Made by a program: the position numbers and the translations under genes. The notes below the pieces were generated by a model. It had not been told where the DNA came from. It saw only the letters and a program-made list of their open reading frames with translations, and ran no database searches. From positions 49,233,013 to 49,297,012 of the forward strand of contig OZ024794.1 of NCBI GenBank assembly GCA_964017045.1: 64,000 nucleotides of DNA, given 5' to 3'. The stretch comes from Omphiscola glabra (Eukaryota > Mollusca > Gastropoda > Lymnaeidae). Shown here in pieces: positions 1-13,709 of the stretch (its first letter is position 1; every line of letters begins with the position of its first letter).

Positions 1-99
1 TGTTCACTACCATGCTGGTCATTAGAATAACAAAATGAAGCGATGCCATAGACCGCGTCTAATTTTACTTAGACTGCGAGGGGGGGGGGGGGGGGGGGT

Positions 100-281
100 C
101 AGTGGCGTAGCAAGCTTAACTCGCGCCCGGGGCACAATACCTTTTTAGCGCCCCCCAATACCTTTTTAGTGCCCCCTATTCGAAAACCATACAATATTAT
201 AGTAAAATATACCATTTGGCGCCCCATTGTGAGTAGCGCCTGGGGCATGCCCCCCTTGCCCCCCCCCTCACTACGCCACTG
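100..281. mobile_element. MITE with CAGTGGCGTAG terminal inverted repeats
   Basis: The left end CAGTGGCGTAG (100-110) and the right end CTACGCCACTG (271-281) are perfect 11-bp inverted repeats enclosing about 180 bp with no coding capacity. The interior has GCCCC-rich blocks in partly inverted arrangement. It sits between an 18-base G run and a 10-base G run, so a target-site duplication made only of G cannot be read. The superfamily is not assigned. Confidence 0.7.
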
Positions 282-1482
<1,201 letters not shown>

Positions 1483-1602
1483 TTAAAATAGATTTAGATT
1501 AGGATTCAGTATTTAGATATAATAATAATAGTTATAATAAAGATATAGATAACTTTCATGTAATAAACGTAATTAGATTGTACAAAACTTTAGCCGGGTG
1601 CA

Positions 1603-1948
1603 GTGCTTAAATATGACACACCAATAACTGGTTTTACGAATGGCACTGATTCCTTTGCTTCACACTCCCCTTTTACATCCCGAGAGACACGTCTCATAAC
1701 AAAGAAATATACCAGTCAAAATACGACGATGCAAACAAACCGACAAACAAACGGACAACCGAACGGAACTCAATCTAGGTCAAATAAAAACTTTTATAAA
1801 TAGAACGTTCAGATAACATGTTGAAGCCCACCCCCACCCCCTTTTATTAATGAAACCTCTTTAAAAAACTTAAGTTTTACAATATGGGCTCTTTTTTTCA
1901 TCAACATTTTAGATTGTGTCAAGTACGGCGTCAACCCCACACGACTCG
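1603..1948. other. Unassigned intron sequence
   Basis: No gene, transposon end or array was recognised between the microsatellite and the 37-bp minisatellite. An open frame of 66 codons on the plus strand has no recognisable similarity. Confidence 0.5.
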
Positions 1949-2866
1949 AAATCACGCTGGAAACTGTTGATGTCCTCATTCTCAGAAATCACGCTGAAAA
2001 CTTCTGATGTCCTCATTCTCAGAAAACATGCTGAAAACTGTTGATGTCCTCATTCTCAGAGATCACGCTGAAAACTGTTGATGTCCTCATTCTCAGAAAA
2101 CATGCTGAAAACTGTTGATGTCCTCATTCTCAGAAATCACGCTGAAAACTGTTGATGTCCTCATTCTCAGAAAACATGCTGAAAACTGTTGATGTCCTCA
2201 TTCTCAGAAATCACGCTGAAAACTGTTGATGTCCTCATTCTCAGAAAACATGCTGGAAACTGTTGATGTCCTCATTCTCAGAGATCACGCTGAAAACTGT
2301 TGATGTCCTCATTCTCAGAGATCACACTGAAAACTTTTGATGTCCTCATTCTCAGAAAACATGCTGGAAACTGTTGATGTCCTCATTCTCAGAAATCACG
2401 CTGAAAACTGTTGATGTCCTCATTCTCAGAAATCACGCTGAAAACTGTTGATGTCCTCATTCTCAGAGATCACGCTGAAAACTGTTGATGTCCTCATTCT
2501 CAGAGATCACGCTGAAAACTGTTGATGTCCTCATTCTCAGAAAACATGCTGAAAACTGTTGATGTCCTCATTCTCAGAAAACATGCTGAAAACTGTTGAT
2601 GTCCTCATTCTCAGAAATCACGCTGAAAACTGTTGATGTCCTCATTCTCAGAAATCATGCTGAAAACTGTTGATGTCCTCATTCTCAGAAATCACGCTGA
2701 AAACTGTTGATGTCCTCATTCTCTGAAAACATGCTGAAAACTGTTGATGTCCTCATTCTCAGAGATCACGTTGAAAACTGTTGATGTCCTCATTCTCAGA
2801 GATCACGCTGGAAACCTGTTGATGTCCTCATTCTCAGAGATCACGCTGGAAACTTCTCAGAAGTAA
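1949..2866. repeat. Minisatellite, 37-bp unit, about 24 copies
   Basis: The unit runs from GAAATCACGCTGAAAACTG to GTCCTCATTCTCA. Copies differ mainly in a short variable block that reads AAATCACGC, AGATCACGC or AAAACATGC, so a few unit types are interspersed. Lies within Nkx6 intron 1. Confidence 0.95.
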
Positions 2867-2944
2867 CTGTTCGTGTTTTAATGAAATTTTCATATAAAAG
2901 GAAAGAAAGATCTACCTGATCGTACCTGGAAAATAAACATAACC

Positions 2945-3180
2945 CCCCCTCTCTCAATCAGCTTTGTTACCAGACCCCCCAACCCTCTCTATTTACACAC
3001 CCCTCTCCATCATCTCTATTAACCTACCCCCTTAACCAACTCTATTTACACACCCCTCTCCATCATCTCTATTAACCTACCCCCTTAACCAACTTTATTT
3101 AAACACCCCTCTCCATCATCTCTATTAACCCACCCCCATCAATTAACTCTATTAACCCACCCCCATCAACTCCATTGACC
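2945..3180. repeat. Degenerate C/T-rich minisatellite, about 53-bp unit
   Basis: The block CACCCCTCTCCATCATCTCTATTAACC recurs about three to four times at roughly 53-bp spacing and then decays into shorter AACTCTATTAACCCACCCCC repeats. Confidence 0.8.
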
Positions 3181-3184
3181 AAAC

Positions 3185-3430
3185 CTGTTATATATGTAAT
3201 ATGGTGGTGCACATTATATACATTTGTTTTTGTAAAATGGTTGTGAATTTACATCAAAAAAAAGTCATTTGTTTTTGTTTTGTCGTTATACAGTTATTTA
3301 TTATATAAATGTATTTTATGTTAATGTTACGATTATGTCTCTTTTGCTAATATTTTTATGTACAGCGCGGTGAGCCCAGCCCTACTAGGGCTGGGGTACC
3401 GCGCTATATAAGACAACTAATAATACTAAT
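3185..3430 (+). mobile_element. LINE 3' end with terminal hairpin (copy 1)
   Basis: An AT-rich 3' UTR-like stretch ends in a strong hairpin: outer arms AGCGCGGT (3364-3371) and ACCGCGCT (3398-3405), with an inner AGCCC/GGGCT stem, followed by a TAATAATACTAATAA tail. The same layout occurs at 58728-58765, where it follows a retrotransposon protein C-terminus. This copy is 5'-truncated with no coding part left. Confidence 0.65.
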
Positions 3431-3499
3431 AACATGCAACAAGTGGACATTCAATCACTCACCCCCCCCCCCCACACACACACACTCCAGTCTCTCACA

Positions 3500-3790
3500 C
3501 TATACCTACTCACAACGCTTGACGCTAACCACTAGCAGGAGTCGTGCCGTCTCAAACACATGTCGTTGGTTGCATCCAGGCAGACAACGTCAAGTGTTCA
3601 CAACACACAGGACAGTGTTTAACCGCCGACATCAATACGGTAAATTAGTCGGGGCATAATTCAGACGGCTAGTGCTCCGTGAGCCGTACTGCTCTATGAT
3701 AAATGTCCCCCGTACAGCAGGCGTTAATGTCCCGCATAGCGCTCACGTCGCGCAAAATTTATTTTAATTAATGGACTTGGAGTAATTAAC
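3500..3790. promoter_or_regulatory. Unique GC-balanced intronic island, possible enhancer
   Basis: About 290 bp of non-repetitive, CpG-containing sequence stands out from the surrounding AT-rich and repetitive intron 1. No open frame or RNA gene explains it. Regulatory role is inferred only from composition and position inside a developmental gene. Confidence 0.25.
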
Positions 3791-4214
3791 CAGTCAATAA
3801 TTTAAAACATGGTGGGAATTGCTTCTTTTGTAAGATAAACTTATAGGGGAAACGATGCTCAATTTAGACATTTTTAAAAAATAAAAAAATTGGGGAAATT
3901 CACATTTTAATAGATGTAGATTAACCTTTTGTAAATAAATAAACTGTCTATCTGTTGAATTGATCTGTTTAAGTAATGGATCATAATTATCTAACTATAA
4001 TAATAATTTTCGACTGGTTTTTTGTTGAAACCGCTCTCATTGCGCACCATGATGCGCTCTAATTCGCTGCTTCCCCCGCTGTCGCGCACCGAATGCACAC
4101 AAAAGAGCACATGAGTTACCCATCGTTCAAGGACATCTAACAAGCCATGGCTAAAAGAAAGGATTATGAAAGGTCTATACAAATGAGCATTGGTGGATAT
4201 ATGAAACGCCATCT

Positions 4215-4379
4215 GGAAGACAAAGAAAAAGATGGGAAGATAATATCAAAGAATGGACGGGATTAAAACTAGGCGATGCTATGCGTAGAGCAGAAGACCG
4301 AGAGGAATGGAGAAGAATAGTGTACATGTCATCTGTGGCGCCCCAACGGTCGAAGGACTAGGGACCTGTTGATGATGAT
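4215..4379 (+). mobile_element. 5'-truncated LINE, C-terminal reverse-transcriptase tail (GATGAT family, copy 1)
   Basis: The plus-strand frame from 4215 reads GRQRKRWEDNIKEWTG and continues through EDREEWRRIVYMSS and VAPQRSKD to a TAG at 4359-4361. This is the typical C-terminus of non-LTR retrotransposon polyproteins. It is followed by a short GATGATGAT tail. Copies of the same 3' end occur at 42353-42468 and about 60335-60670. The assembly gap begins 17 bases after the tail. Confidence 0.8.
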
Positions 4380-4395
4380 CTGGAATTATTCGCAT

Positions 4396-4595
4396 NNNNN
4401 NNNNNNNNNNNNNNNNNNNNNNNNNNNNNNNNNNNNNNNNNNNNNNNNNNNNNNNNNNNNNNNNNNNNNNNNNNNNNNNNNNNNNNNNNNNNNNNNNNNN
4501 NNNNNNNNNNNNNNNNNNNNNNNNNNNNNNNNNNNNNNNNNNNNNNNNNNNNNNNNNNNNNNNNNNNNNNNNNNNNNNNNNNNNNNNNNNNNNNN
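4396..4595. other. Assembly gap (200 N)
   Basis: Exactly 200 unknown bases, probably a fixed-size scaffold gap. The true length is unknown. Open frames spanning it are meaningless. Confidence 0.99.
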
Positions 4596-4769
4596 ACCAG
4601 ACTTAATACTCCTCCTACTTAGCATATTTGTTATTTTTATTGAAATGATTAGCATGTCTGTGCTGGGCCGGGGTTATATAATAGTAAAGTCTCAATGTAT
4701 GTGTAAACTTTCTAAATATATATAGCGTCCTTCCCTCTTCGCTTGACGATGGAGTATACTAGCTATAAT

Positions 4770-5180
4770 GTACACTTCATCAAATGGCCTACTTGGCCGA
4801 TCCTGTAATGGTAGTCTCGGCTGCATTTCTTGCAGGAGAACCTTGACTCCTGGTTACATTTGGCCTTCCGTATGGCTTCATTTCGTGCATCTTCTGCCTT
4901 TTTGACTCCTCTGTACTTAATAGAATTTTGGCCAGCTGGAACGATGCACAGCGATGATCTCCCATTCGTTGGTTACGACGTTGGCTTCCCTCATGCTCCG
5001 TTTGCAAACGTCATTAAGTCTCAGGCGTGGCCATCCAATAAGTCTTGTCCCTTCTGTCAACTGACCATACAGCAGATCCTTTGGAATACAGCCTTCCTCC
5101 ACTCTGCTTACATAAGCTAACGAGCGAGGGCGCATCTTGCTAAGAGCGGAGAATATGCTAAACCTTTGTGCACGTTCCAC
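4770..5180 (-). mobile_element. Degenerate LINE C-terminal fragment
   Basis: The minus-strand translation contains LAYVSRVEEGCIPKDLLYGQ, then GWPRLRLNDVCKRSM and, after frame breaks, FSCKKCSRDYHYRIGQ. These correspond to the conserved tail of many metazoan non-LTR reverse transcriptase proteins: the G-H-V-x-R-M region, the DVCKRD block and the final C-x2-C zinc knuckle with RIGL. Several frame changes show that it is a dead copy. Confidence 0.75.
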
Positions 5181-6385
5181 ATACTTTGCCTACACATATT
5201 TTGCATGAAAAATTGCGATTTGGGCACCTTCTGAATATGGCACCAAGGGTGGGTGCACATTCCCCTCCACCCTCTTCGCACAGGCCTTGGTTGTATCAGT
5301 TGATGAGTGTCGGTAAATTACTAAATATATAAATATGCTAGAAGAAGACACAAAAAAAAAGGATGATCATATCTTATTACCAATGAGTTAACTTTTCATT
5401 GTGTTTCTGACACCCTGTGTTAAATGGGTTCATGACGTAACAGTTACAGGAGAGGCCTGGTGTTTCAAGGGGAGATGATTCGTCAAAAGTGGTTTATTTA
5501 CAGTGTTATTCCCTCCCTTACTAATCGGTTTCACTCGTGACAGCGCTCTCTGTCTAGTTGTGCTGTCTGTCGAGTTGAACTAATCAGTCTCTGACTTCCG
5601 ACCGACGTGACTAATGACGTGTTACCGCGGTAATGAAGTAATTAATTACAGCGACAAGGGGATTTCTCCTTGGATAACCATCAAACTCACTTCCATGGAT
5701 CATCGTCCCAATCACATCCACGGATCTTCATCAAATTCAACTCCACTTCACAAGAGGCTTAAAGCTTATAGTCTACGAACTCATTGTTCTAAACGCATTG
5801 AAATAAAAATATGAAATTTTAAAACTTCATTTACAAAATGATTCGTTTTTTTAAAAAAAATATTTGAACTTTACAATGAGTATGACTATAAAGAAAAGTA
5901 AGTGTTCGCAATATAACATGCAGTGTTTAACAAACCTATATACAACACAAACATTAGTCACAGGCAAAGCTTACACATTGCTGAAGGAAATATGGCAACG
6001 GGGAGAGAAAATGGAAATGAGACTAAACAAATGTTTAATTTTTTTTAAAAATCTCCTTTTAAATATTCTTAATGCAGTAATGTAATTTATTTTTAATATT
6101 TTCAACATAACTTAAAATTATGATTACTTTATTACTGTTTTTTTCCTTCAGTGTGAGATTTGAAAAGTGCTAATTACTGGGTAATGGAAGATTGTGGTGG
6201 AAAAATGTGTGTGGGGGGTGTCTGTTGTAAGAGGGAACAACATCCATTTATGCAGAAGTCCTTACCGAGATGCCACCACCACTATAACATCCGTGAAACA
6301 ATTTAAAGAGATAAGACCATCTATTTTCTCATGTCATGCTGCAACACCTGTCATCTGTGCTTGAAAACAAACAAGAATCGGGAAT
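5181..6385. other. Unassigned intron sequence
   Basis: AT-rich sequence with poly-A stretches. No gene, inverted-repeat element or array was recognised. The part from 5410 to 5610 is somewhat more GC-balanced and non-repetitive. Confidence 0.5.
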
Positions 6386-7010
6386 TCCCTGTTGCACGTG
6401 AACCACCGGACCGCGGGCGGCCCTTACACGACTAAATGAAGTTAGTATACACAACACGGCCCCCCCAACCTCACCCACCCAAACCAAGCTCTTTACTTTG
6501 CCGTGAGAGCAAATTTCTGTATGCCCAACTTTAAGTCTCATGGACTTGATGTTCCACACAAAAAAAAAAAAAAAATACTCCTCCTCGTGAAGAGATTTCC
6601 GAGTAGGGGCTCTCCTTCAGGTTGTAGTGCCACTTTGCCCGCGCCTGCTAGAGTCATCCGAATCATTGAGTCTCATGTCGCCCACCAGCAGTTCCCTATT
6701 GAAGCCCCGACTCTGGTTTTCGTATCCCCACACATGATCCCCATCGGTGCCGACATCATCAACACGAAGATGCGACGAGCAGACCCCCAGGCTCGGGCCC
6801 CCCTGCCGCCCGTGGGTGTAAAGCGCGCCGTGGGAGTTGTTTGTGTGGCCGCGAGGACGATCAGCCGGGTCTCTTTATCTCATCACGGCCATTACAGGGC
6901 CATCAACAAATTAGCCAGGATGATTTTTAACTGCCGGTGCTAAGTGATTCCCCACACTCCCGGCACAGGAGCCCCTTGTTTTAAAGGAAATCATGAAATG
7001 CCCTGGTCGT
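6386..7010. promoter_or_regulatory. Unique GC-rich intronic island, possible enhancer
   Basis: The largest GC-balanced, CpG-containing, non-repetitive block in Nkx6 intron 1. A plus-strand open frame of 146 codons (6503-6943) crosses a run of A and shows no recognisable domain, so I do not call it coding. Unique composition inside a long intron of a patterning gene makes a cis-regulatory element the likelier explanation, but nothing in the sequence proves it. Confidence 0.3.
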
Positions 7011-7654
7011 TGAGGAGCTGGGACGGAAGGAGGTCTCAAACTTGTTGGACGGTGTGGGAACAGGGAAGATGTAATTAGTAAGTAATCGAACCCGACATAT
7101 TCAGCGCTCGAGGTATACGTTAATGGAGTAAGGGTGTCTTGAAGTCGTACTTAATACAGTTAATCAGAAGACCATAGTTGAGACCAGCACTTCATGGTAT
7201 CACAATGCGTGATGTGAAGTGTTTGTTGTAGGGTAATAACTTAACGTCGTATAACGATTGCTCACAAACCTTGCGTTGTCTTGTGACTTTGAAGTCAATC
7301 AGATTGTATATAAAATCTATATTTGTCAAAACATTCAATGACTGGTGCCAAGCCAATATATATCAAAATACTTCTAAACTGATTTCTTGTTAACCCTTGT
7401 ATAACTGAGACTTAGTTATTAGTTTCTAGTTTAGATTCCAAAGTAAAACGAGCAACGAGCCAGCACTCCGCTAAAACAAACTTTTATTTTTGTTATTGCT
7501 AAAATTAATCATCCTTTAAAAAAAGTATTTTTAAAGTGTATACTTCATTTTTCACCATGTTCTTAACAAGTTCCACATGAAAGGGGTTAAGATAGATTTA
7601 TATTTAATCTTTGTCGATTAAATATGTTTGTGTGCGCACCTGTTGCACGTGTAT

Positions 7655-8163
7655 AGTTAAAGTTTGAGAGCGTCCGTTATGAGACTCCAGAGGGTGCAAA
7701 ATTCTTCAGCACGCATTGTGTCGCGGAAAAAGAGATCAGACCACATTACCACAGTTCTACGAGATCTCCATTGGGTTCCTATTAGTAAGCGCATAGACCA
7801 CAAGATTCTATCCTTGGCGTATAGCTGCTTAGAAGGCTCTGCACCAGAATATCTGAAAGAACTGCTTTATAAACATGTAACCTTAAAGAACCTGCGGTCC
7901 TCAACTCAGTCCTTATTGAAAATTCCCAGTGTGGATGAACACAGAAAAAAGTCGTACGGAGTGCGCTCTTTGGAAGCGGTAGCGCCAAAGTTATGGAATA
8001 TTTTACCTCCATCTTTGAGGAGTACTGACAAGGACAGAAAATTATTTAGGAAAAATTTAAAGACTTATTGTTTAATGGATTTGATTACACCTGAGCGCAG
8101 TGAGCCTGCTAAAGTAGCATGGATACCAGCGCTATAGAAGTATCCAATCAATCAATCAATTAA
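7655..8163 (+). mobile_element. 5'-truncated LINE with reverse-transcriptase C-terminus and (CAAT)n tail
   Basis: An uninterrupted plus-strand frame ends with TAG at about 8137 and reads MRLQRVQNSSARIVSRKKRS, then DLHWVPISKRIDHKIL, later SYGVRSLEAVAPKLWNILPP. This is the standard C-terminal region of jockey/CR1-like non-LTR reverse transcriptases (LQRVQNSAAR, LHWLPV.RI, AP.LWN.LP). After the stop come about 20 bases ending in AATC repeats, a typical microsatellite-like LINE tail. The frame has no stop or shift over about 157 codons, so the insertion is fairly young, but the catalytic domain is missing. Confidence 0.85.
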
Positions 8164-8249
8164 TGCCAATGGACTTTCGTAATGTTTGGCAATGAAATCA
8201 GATTTTAATGATAAGATTAATGGAACTCCTGGAATTTGTGGAAATTCCA

Positions 8250-8278
8250 CCCCTTCTCTCTCTCTCTGTTTCTTTTTT

Positions 8279-8326
<48 letters not shown>

Positions 8327-8335
8327 CCCCCCTTC
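8250..8335. repeat. TC-rich microsatellite
   Basis: Long CT/TC runs followed by T- and C-runs. The CT-rich character continues irregularly to about 8540 and produces a spurious serine/leucine/phenylalanine-rich open frame. Confidence 0.85.
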
Positions 8336-8638
8336 CCCTTTTTTCACTATATTTCTCGCTCTTAATATCTTTCTGTCATTAATCTATTATTTCACTCTAT
8401 CTCTCTTTATTATTATTTCCGTCACTCAATTTCTGTCTTTCTCTCCCCTCTCTATTTTTCTCCCCCTATTCTTTCATTCTAGCTCGCGCTCTCTTCCTTT
8501 CTCTTTAACTCATTCTCACTTCTCACACTTTCTCAATCATCTTATCAGCCATAAAAAAAAATGATCATTTAAATATTACTGATCGTAATGATAATGATTT
8601 GTATCATTTATCTTTATTCCATACAATAATTTCTCAGT

Positions 8639-8792
8639 CCTTACGGTAAGACGTTATTACGGTAAGACAGTATGACGGCATTACGGTAAGACAGTATGAC
8701 GGCATTACGGTAAGACAGTATGACGTCATTACGGTAAGACAGTATGACGGCGTTACGGTAAGACAGTTTGACGGCACTACGGTATTACGATA
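8639..8792. repeat. Minisatellite, about 24-bp unit, about 6 copies
   Basis: Unit TTACGGTAAGACAGTATGAC plus GGCA, with small substitutions. Confidence 0.9.
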
Positions 8793-8799
8793 ACAAATA

Positions 8800-9740
8800 A
8801 TAATTAATTGTAGAATTATCAATTAGTTCATCATTATCATCGGGTTTTCGGGAAATGAAACATATATATGGCGCCAAAGAGTTTCAAAATGGTGAAATTT
8901 CTCTTCTTCCAGGAGGACAACCGATCTATAAATTCTTGCGGGAAATTGACATCTTCTAGTCCCAATCTTTCACCCTATTTCAATTATACATCGATATTGA
9001 GTTTTGAGTAGAATAAGAGACAAGATATTACATTGTATCCTTAGATAAACATTTCTTTGTATTTTTGCATAATAACTGCATCCTGCATACATAGTTTCTT
9101 TGACAAGGTGTCTCGTTGGTCATGGCCTGCATGCAGTAAATTGAACCGGACAAAGACATAACGCAAACAATGACGAAGAACTCTGATCTAAATAAAAACC
9201 ATTTTCCATGACAAGATTCTGTGTCTGATAACAAAAAAACTTATCTCATTTTGTCACCTCTCGGTGTAATTGGTATAACCCATCCATCTATTCACAATAA
9301 GGACCTACAAAAAAATTACATCTATCATCCAAGATCTTAGCACCCAGTCAACTGATAAAATTCTTTAGATTCTAAAGACGAAAATAGGTTGGAAAAAGTA
9401 ATTGCCTTATACTAAAAAAAAATGTTCCCGCCCATCAAACGCTCTTTTTACATAAATCCGCTCATCCTCTAAGCCAAAGAAAGCCAGCGGGAAGGCTCAC
9501 TATAACGTGTATTGGAGATGTCGTAAAATTGGATCAGCACAAAAGTCCGCTATTGCCTCCATTGAAGAAACTCTATTATCCAACCAAGTGCGGACCAACA
9601 CTATTAATTAGAACGTTGACGACACGTAAAGAGAAAAAAAAAACATGCAGGGGAAATAGTAATAATCCCAGCGAATGATATCATCAAATAACGGCAACTC
9701 TGCAAGTTGATGAGTTTTCATTAATATCCGGAAATATGCA
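8800..9740. other. Unassigned intron sequence
   Basis: Unique AT-rich sequence. No coding exon, RNA gene, array or transposon end was recognised. Confidence 0.5.
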
Positions 9741-9743
9741 TTT

Positions 9744-9874
9744 CAGATGATGATCGGTTGTTGTACACCTCCCCCCTGCCAGATGATGAACGGTTGTTGT
9801 ACACCTCCCCCCTCCCAGATGATGATCGGTTGTTGTACACCTCCCCCTCCCAGATGATGATCGGTTGTTGTAAC
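9744..9874. repeat. Minisatellite, 35-36-bp unit, 3.6 copies
   Basis: Unit starts CAGATGATGATCGGTTGTTG and ends with a C-rich block (TACACCTCCCCCCTGC). The C-run length varies by one base between copies. Confidence 0.9.
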
Positions 9875-10720
9875 TAAACAAGAACGCCCCCCTCCCACGA
9901 ACCCTCAATAATTTCTATATTGATTGGCAGTCCAATCGTTTCCCCTGATTAAGCTTATTATCGCTTATGCAAATGGATTTCTCTCCCTTTCTGTCCCGCT
10001 GTGAAGCCGCCTTTAATGGTAAACATTGGATGGTATTATTTATGCTTCCTCCCCCCCCCCCCCAAAACATCCCATTTTTTTCTCTTTTGGGTGTGGACTC
10101 CCCACCCTCCCCCATGTGTAGGACTATCGACAATCGATAGTTGTAACATTTAGCTATACATTGGCCGACCACCTAGATCTGTGCACGTGCAATAGAAGTT
10201 GAGTTACAATTAAACGCGTCGAAAGGGAGGAAAAAAAGGGGGGGGGGGCGGATCAAATCTTCTCACGATATTCAATGATATTCGTCCCAGGTTGTTTCGA
10301 TGACTACAATTTTAATGGGACATAGTAAAGGGAATTTGGAGGGGATGGGGGGTATTATCTTGCATCTATTGTCACTTGTCACTTGTAATATTTTACAATC
10401 TATGGTCACAAATGCTTGAAATGTCACATCTCTCATTATTATAGTCAGATTTAATGGGTTACTTTAAACATCAGTCTTCACTTTGATGGTCGCATCTGTA
10501 GTCACGTATATATAGTCACATGTAATGCTTTTATAATAGTCACATCTATATTGACCCCCCCCAGGAAGTACATCTGTAATCACATAATATATACAATCAC
10601 TTATATAATCACACTTAGGGTCACTTTTTTGTACCATGAATAATCCCACCTTATATATAATACCATATAAGCTCATGGTGGTAACTGCTCCAGCACAAAT
10701 TGGAATGTATCAGGACCTTA

Positions 10721-10950
10721 AATTTACCAAGAAATGTTTGTCTAAGAAATGTTTACAGGGAAATGTTTACCAAGAAATATTTACCAACAAATATTTACCA
10801 AGAAATATTTACCAAGAAATATTTACCAAGAAATGTTTACCAAGAAATATTTACCAAGAAATGTTTGTCTAAGAAATGTTTACCAAAATTTTTTTACCAA
10901 GAATTGTTTACCAAATTTTTTTTACCAAGAATTGTTTACCAGGGGACTGT
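10721..10950. repeat. 14-bp minisatellite (ACCAAGAAATATTT)
   Basis: About sixteen copies; variants carry AAATGTTT, AATTGTTT or AAATTTTTTT. It gives overlapping false open frames in three plus-strand frames. Confidence 0.92.
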
Positions 10951-12090
10951 GGACGCAGCTTTAAAGTCGCTTCATTACGTCACGGAGTGCGGCTATAAAT
11001 AGCATGTTAAAGATTTTTTTTTTTTTAAAGAGGGAAAAAAAAAACATCAACATAAATTTAGGGGAAAAGAAACTTCTTAAAAACCAACAGGCACGTTCAC
11101 AGAATCGACTCCGGCCAAAGTACACGACTTTAAGATTCGATTTCATTTTTAAAAAATGTTATTTACAATAAAAAATGCAGATCCATTAGAAAATTTGAGG
11201 CCGAAAGAAGACAGTAACCATTTCTCTGCACATCTTTGTATTTTTCCTTATTACATTTACATTAAATGTCAAATTTTTATTTTAATTATGGCATTTAAGG
11301 ATGGCGTTTAATTTAGGCATTTAAGGATGGCATTTAATTTAGACATTTAAGGATGGCACGGGCATTTAAGGATGGCATTTAATGGTGTTCAATGGAGATA
11401 ACAAATAAAATTTATTTTTTAAATATATTTTAATTATTATGTATTTATTTATTAGTGTTCATATTTTAAATTTTAAAAATTTATTTTGGTTTGTTGTTGG
11501 AAACAATGATTTGAAATAAAATCAGTTCCTCTCCTGGACAGCAGTGTTTATTTCTTGTCGTGCTTTCTATTTCTGCACCAGCAATGTCTAAGGGTTTCAT
11601 CTTTCTCCGTTATCTAGCTATATATATATATATACTATAAGATTATATTTTAATGTCCCTTTGGATTTACAGTTTGCAAAATAACCACAAACCGGAAGGA
11701 AGTTTCTTGACAACTACGTACAATTAATAGATATTGCGGTTTTGAAAAGAGTTGAAAAATAAGAAAACACCATTCCATCCCAAAGTTAAGTAAAATATTT
11801 GTCAAATTGTGGACGTGGCTTTGTGCATATGGACTTGGCCCCACGACTCGACATTTGTTTCGTATCATCAAACAAATTAACCTTTTTTATTCCCGAAGTT
11901 TATTTCGAAAGATAATTTTTTTTTCAAAAGGTGCACTCTCCTGTCTTGTTATGAAAACGTGGGGTTTTGATAGGTCAAGTCACTAAACTGTGTCATTTAA
12001 ACTATGTGGACACGTGGCCCTATGACTGTATGTGTCTGTAAATGTTTATCTCATCAGTAGAAGATATGTGTCCATGTTTTGATACCAACG
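10951..12090. other. Unassigned intron sequence with a small GCATTTAAGGATGG repeat
   Basis: Mostly AT-rich unique sequence. At 11285-11385 the block GGCATTTAAGGATGGC recurs about four times. TA-rich run at 11616-11633. No gene seen. Confidence 0.5.
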
Positions 12091-12094
12091 TAGC

Positions 12095-12362
12095 TGTCTG
12101 CTCAGACAATTCTATAGTAAGACAATTCTCCATTAAGACAATTCTATTGTCTATACTGAGACAATTATATAGCAAGACAATTCTATATTGACAATGTAAT
12201 TCTATATTAAGACAATTCTACCGTAAGACAATTATATAGTAATAGTAAGACAATTCTATATTGACAATTCTATTCATTGCTGAGACAATTCTATACTGAA
12301 ACAATTCTATACTGAAACAATTCTATATTGAGACAATTATATATTAAGACAATTATAGTTTA
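12095..12362. repeat. Degenerate AAGACAATTCTAT repeat
   Basis: The block AGACAATTCTATA recurs more than fifteen times with irregular spacing. Ends near a C run at about 12376. Confidence 0.85.
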
Positions 12363-12459
12363 ATATTGATTTACACCCCCCCCCCTTTTTATTATGAATA
12401 ATTGTATCTACTAATCAGTCTTATCTGCTTGAATGACAGTTTGTCAAATGTATTATATA

Positions 12460-12462
<3 letters not shown>

Positions 12463-12536
<74 letters not shown>
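12463..12536. repeat. (TA)n(TG)n microsatellite
   Basis: About 22 TA units directly followed by about 14 TG units. Confidence 0.95.
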
Positions 12537-12539
<3 letters not shown>

Positions 12540-12794
12540 CATAACGAAGTGGCTATTCTTGAATTTTTTAAATTGTATCTTGTTTTTATCTATAGGTCAT
12601 CTCTGAGTTTCTAAGTAAAATTATAATATAACTTTTGAATAAATGAATGTGCCGCCAATTCCGCAGTGTCATCAACACTTCAGAGATCCTTTGTATTTAT
12701 TAAATAAATCAATTGTATTTATTAAATAAATCAAATGTATGGGCTTAAATAAACAGTTAGTTGGTCGAGAAACACATACTCATAGGACCGTATA

Positions 12795-13010
12795 TTTTTA
12801 TCAATACTTGTAGTAATATTGATAAATAATTGTAGTAATATGGATAAATAATTGTAGTAATATTGATCAATACTTGTAGAAATAATATTGTTCAATACGT
12901 GTACTAATATTTTTTAATACGTGTAGTCGTGTACCGTGTACTAATATTGTTCAATACTTGTACTAATTTTATTTAATACTTGTACTAATATTGTTCAAAT
13001 TTCACATTAA
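12795..13010. repeat. Degenerate ATACTTGTAGTAATATTGTTCA repeat
   Basis: A 20-22-bp block recurs about nine times with strong divergence in intron 1 close to exon 1. Confidence 0.8.
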
Positions 13011-13709
13011 TATACGGTATTTTAAATTTTAGAAGAAAGAAAAATTATTTAACGGTTTAAATGTTAAAATCGAATTAATAGCATCTATAGACTATAGACG
13101 TGTATTACAATTTAAAAAAAAAAAAAAAAGAGAAATCATTAAATTCTAGGAAATACTTATTACAAATTAATTATCTTATTTTTTCACACATCATTTTTTA
13201 CAAAAATGAGTTTTAAAGGCAAAAAGAATAGGGGATAAAACACAAAGTGCCCTAATACAAGAGTCACTCTTGCATTTATTGATTGAATTGATTTTCAGTT
13301 TATTTAGTTGCATGTGTTTGCCTTTGAGAGGACTGAAGTTGTCTAAATGTTCGATAACAATCAAATAAGGCCATCAAATAATGCCACTATTAGGGTATAT
13401 TTTTCCCCATTCTCTTCAAACCTGAAGTATTTTTATATTCTTTATATTATGCTTGATAATTTATTAAAGGAAATGATAACGCTGTAATTAATTCCATTTA
13501 CCATTCCGAAACAAAGGAAAAAGTTTGTGTTTTTAATTTCGGAATTCTTACTTACACACAGGAATCACCCCCCCCCCCCCCCCACACACACACACACGAC
13601 ATAAATTGTTATAAACACGACCAACACAACGAATCACATAAAAACAACAGATGACATACAGCAACATATCAACAGATCAACACAGCACAGCGGAGATGTT
13701 AGAACTCAC

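Noticed and set aside
1949..2866. CRISPR-like regular repeats (also 43641-43938, 41625-41832)
   Set aside because: The copies are contiguous tandem units without unique spacers, and the genome is eukaryotic.
4369..4725. Open frames across the assembly gap
   Set aside because: They consist mostly of unknown residues.
6503..6943. 146-codon frame in Nkx6 intron
   Set aside because: Crosses an A run coding for polylysine, and no domain is visible; treated as possible regulatory sequence.
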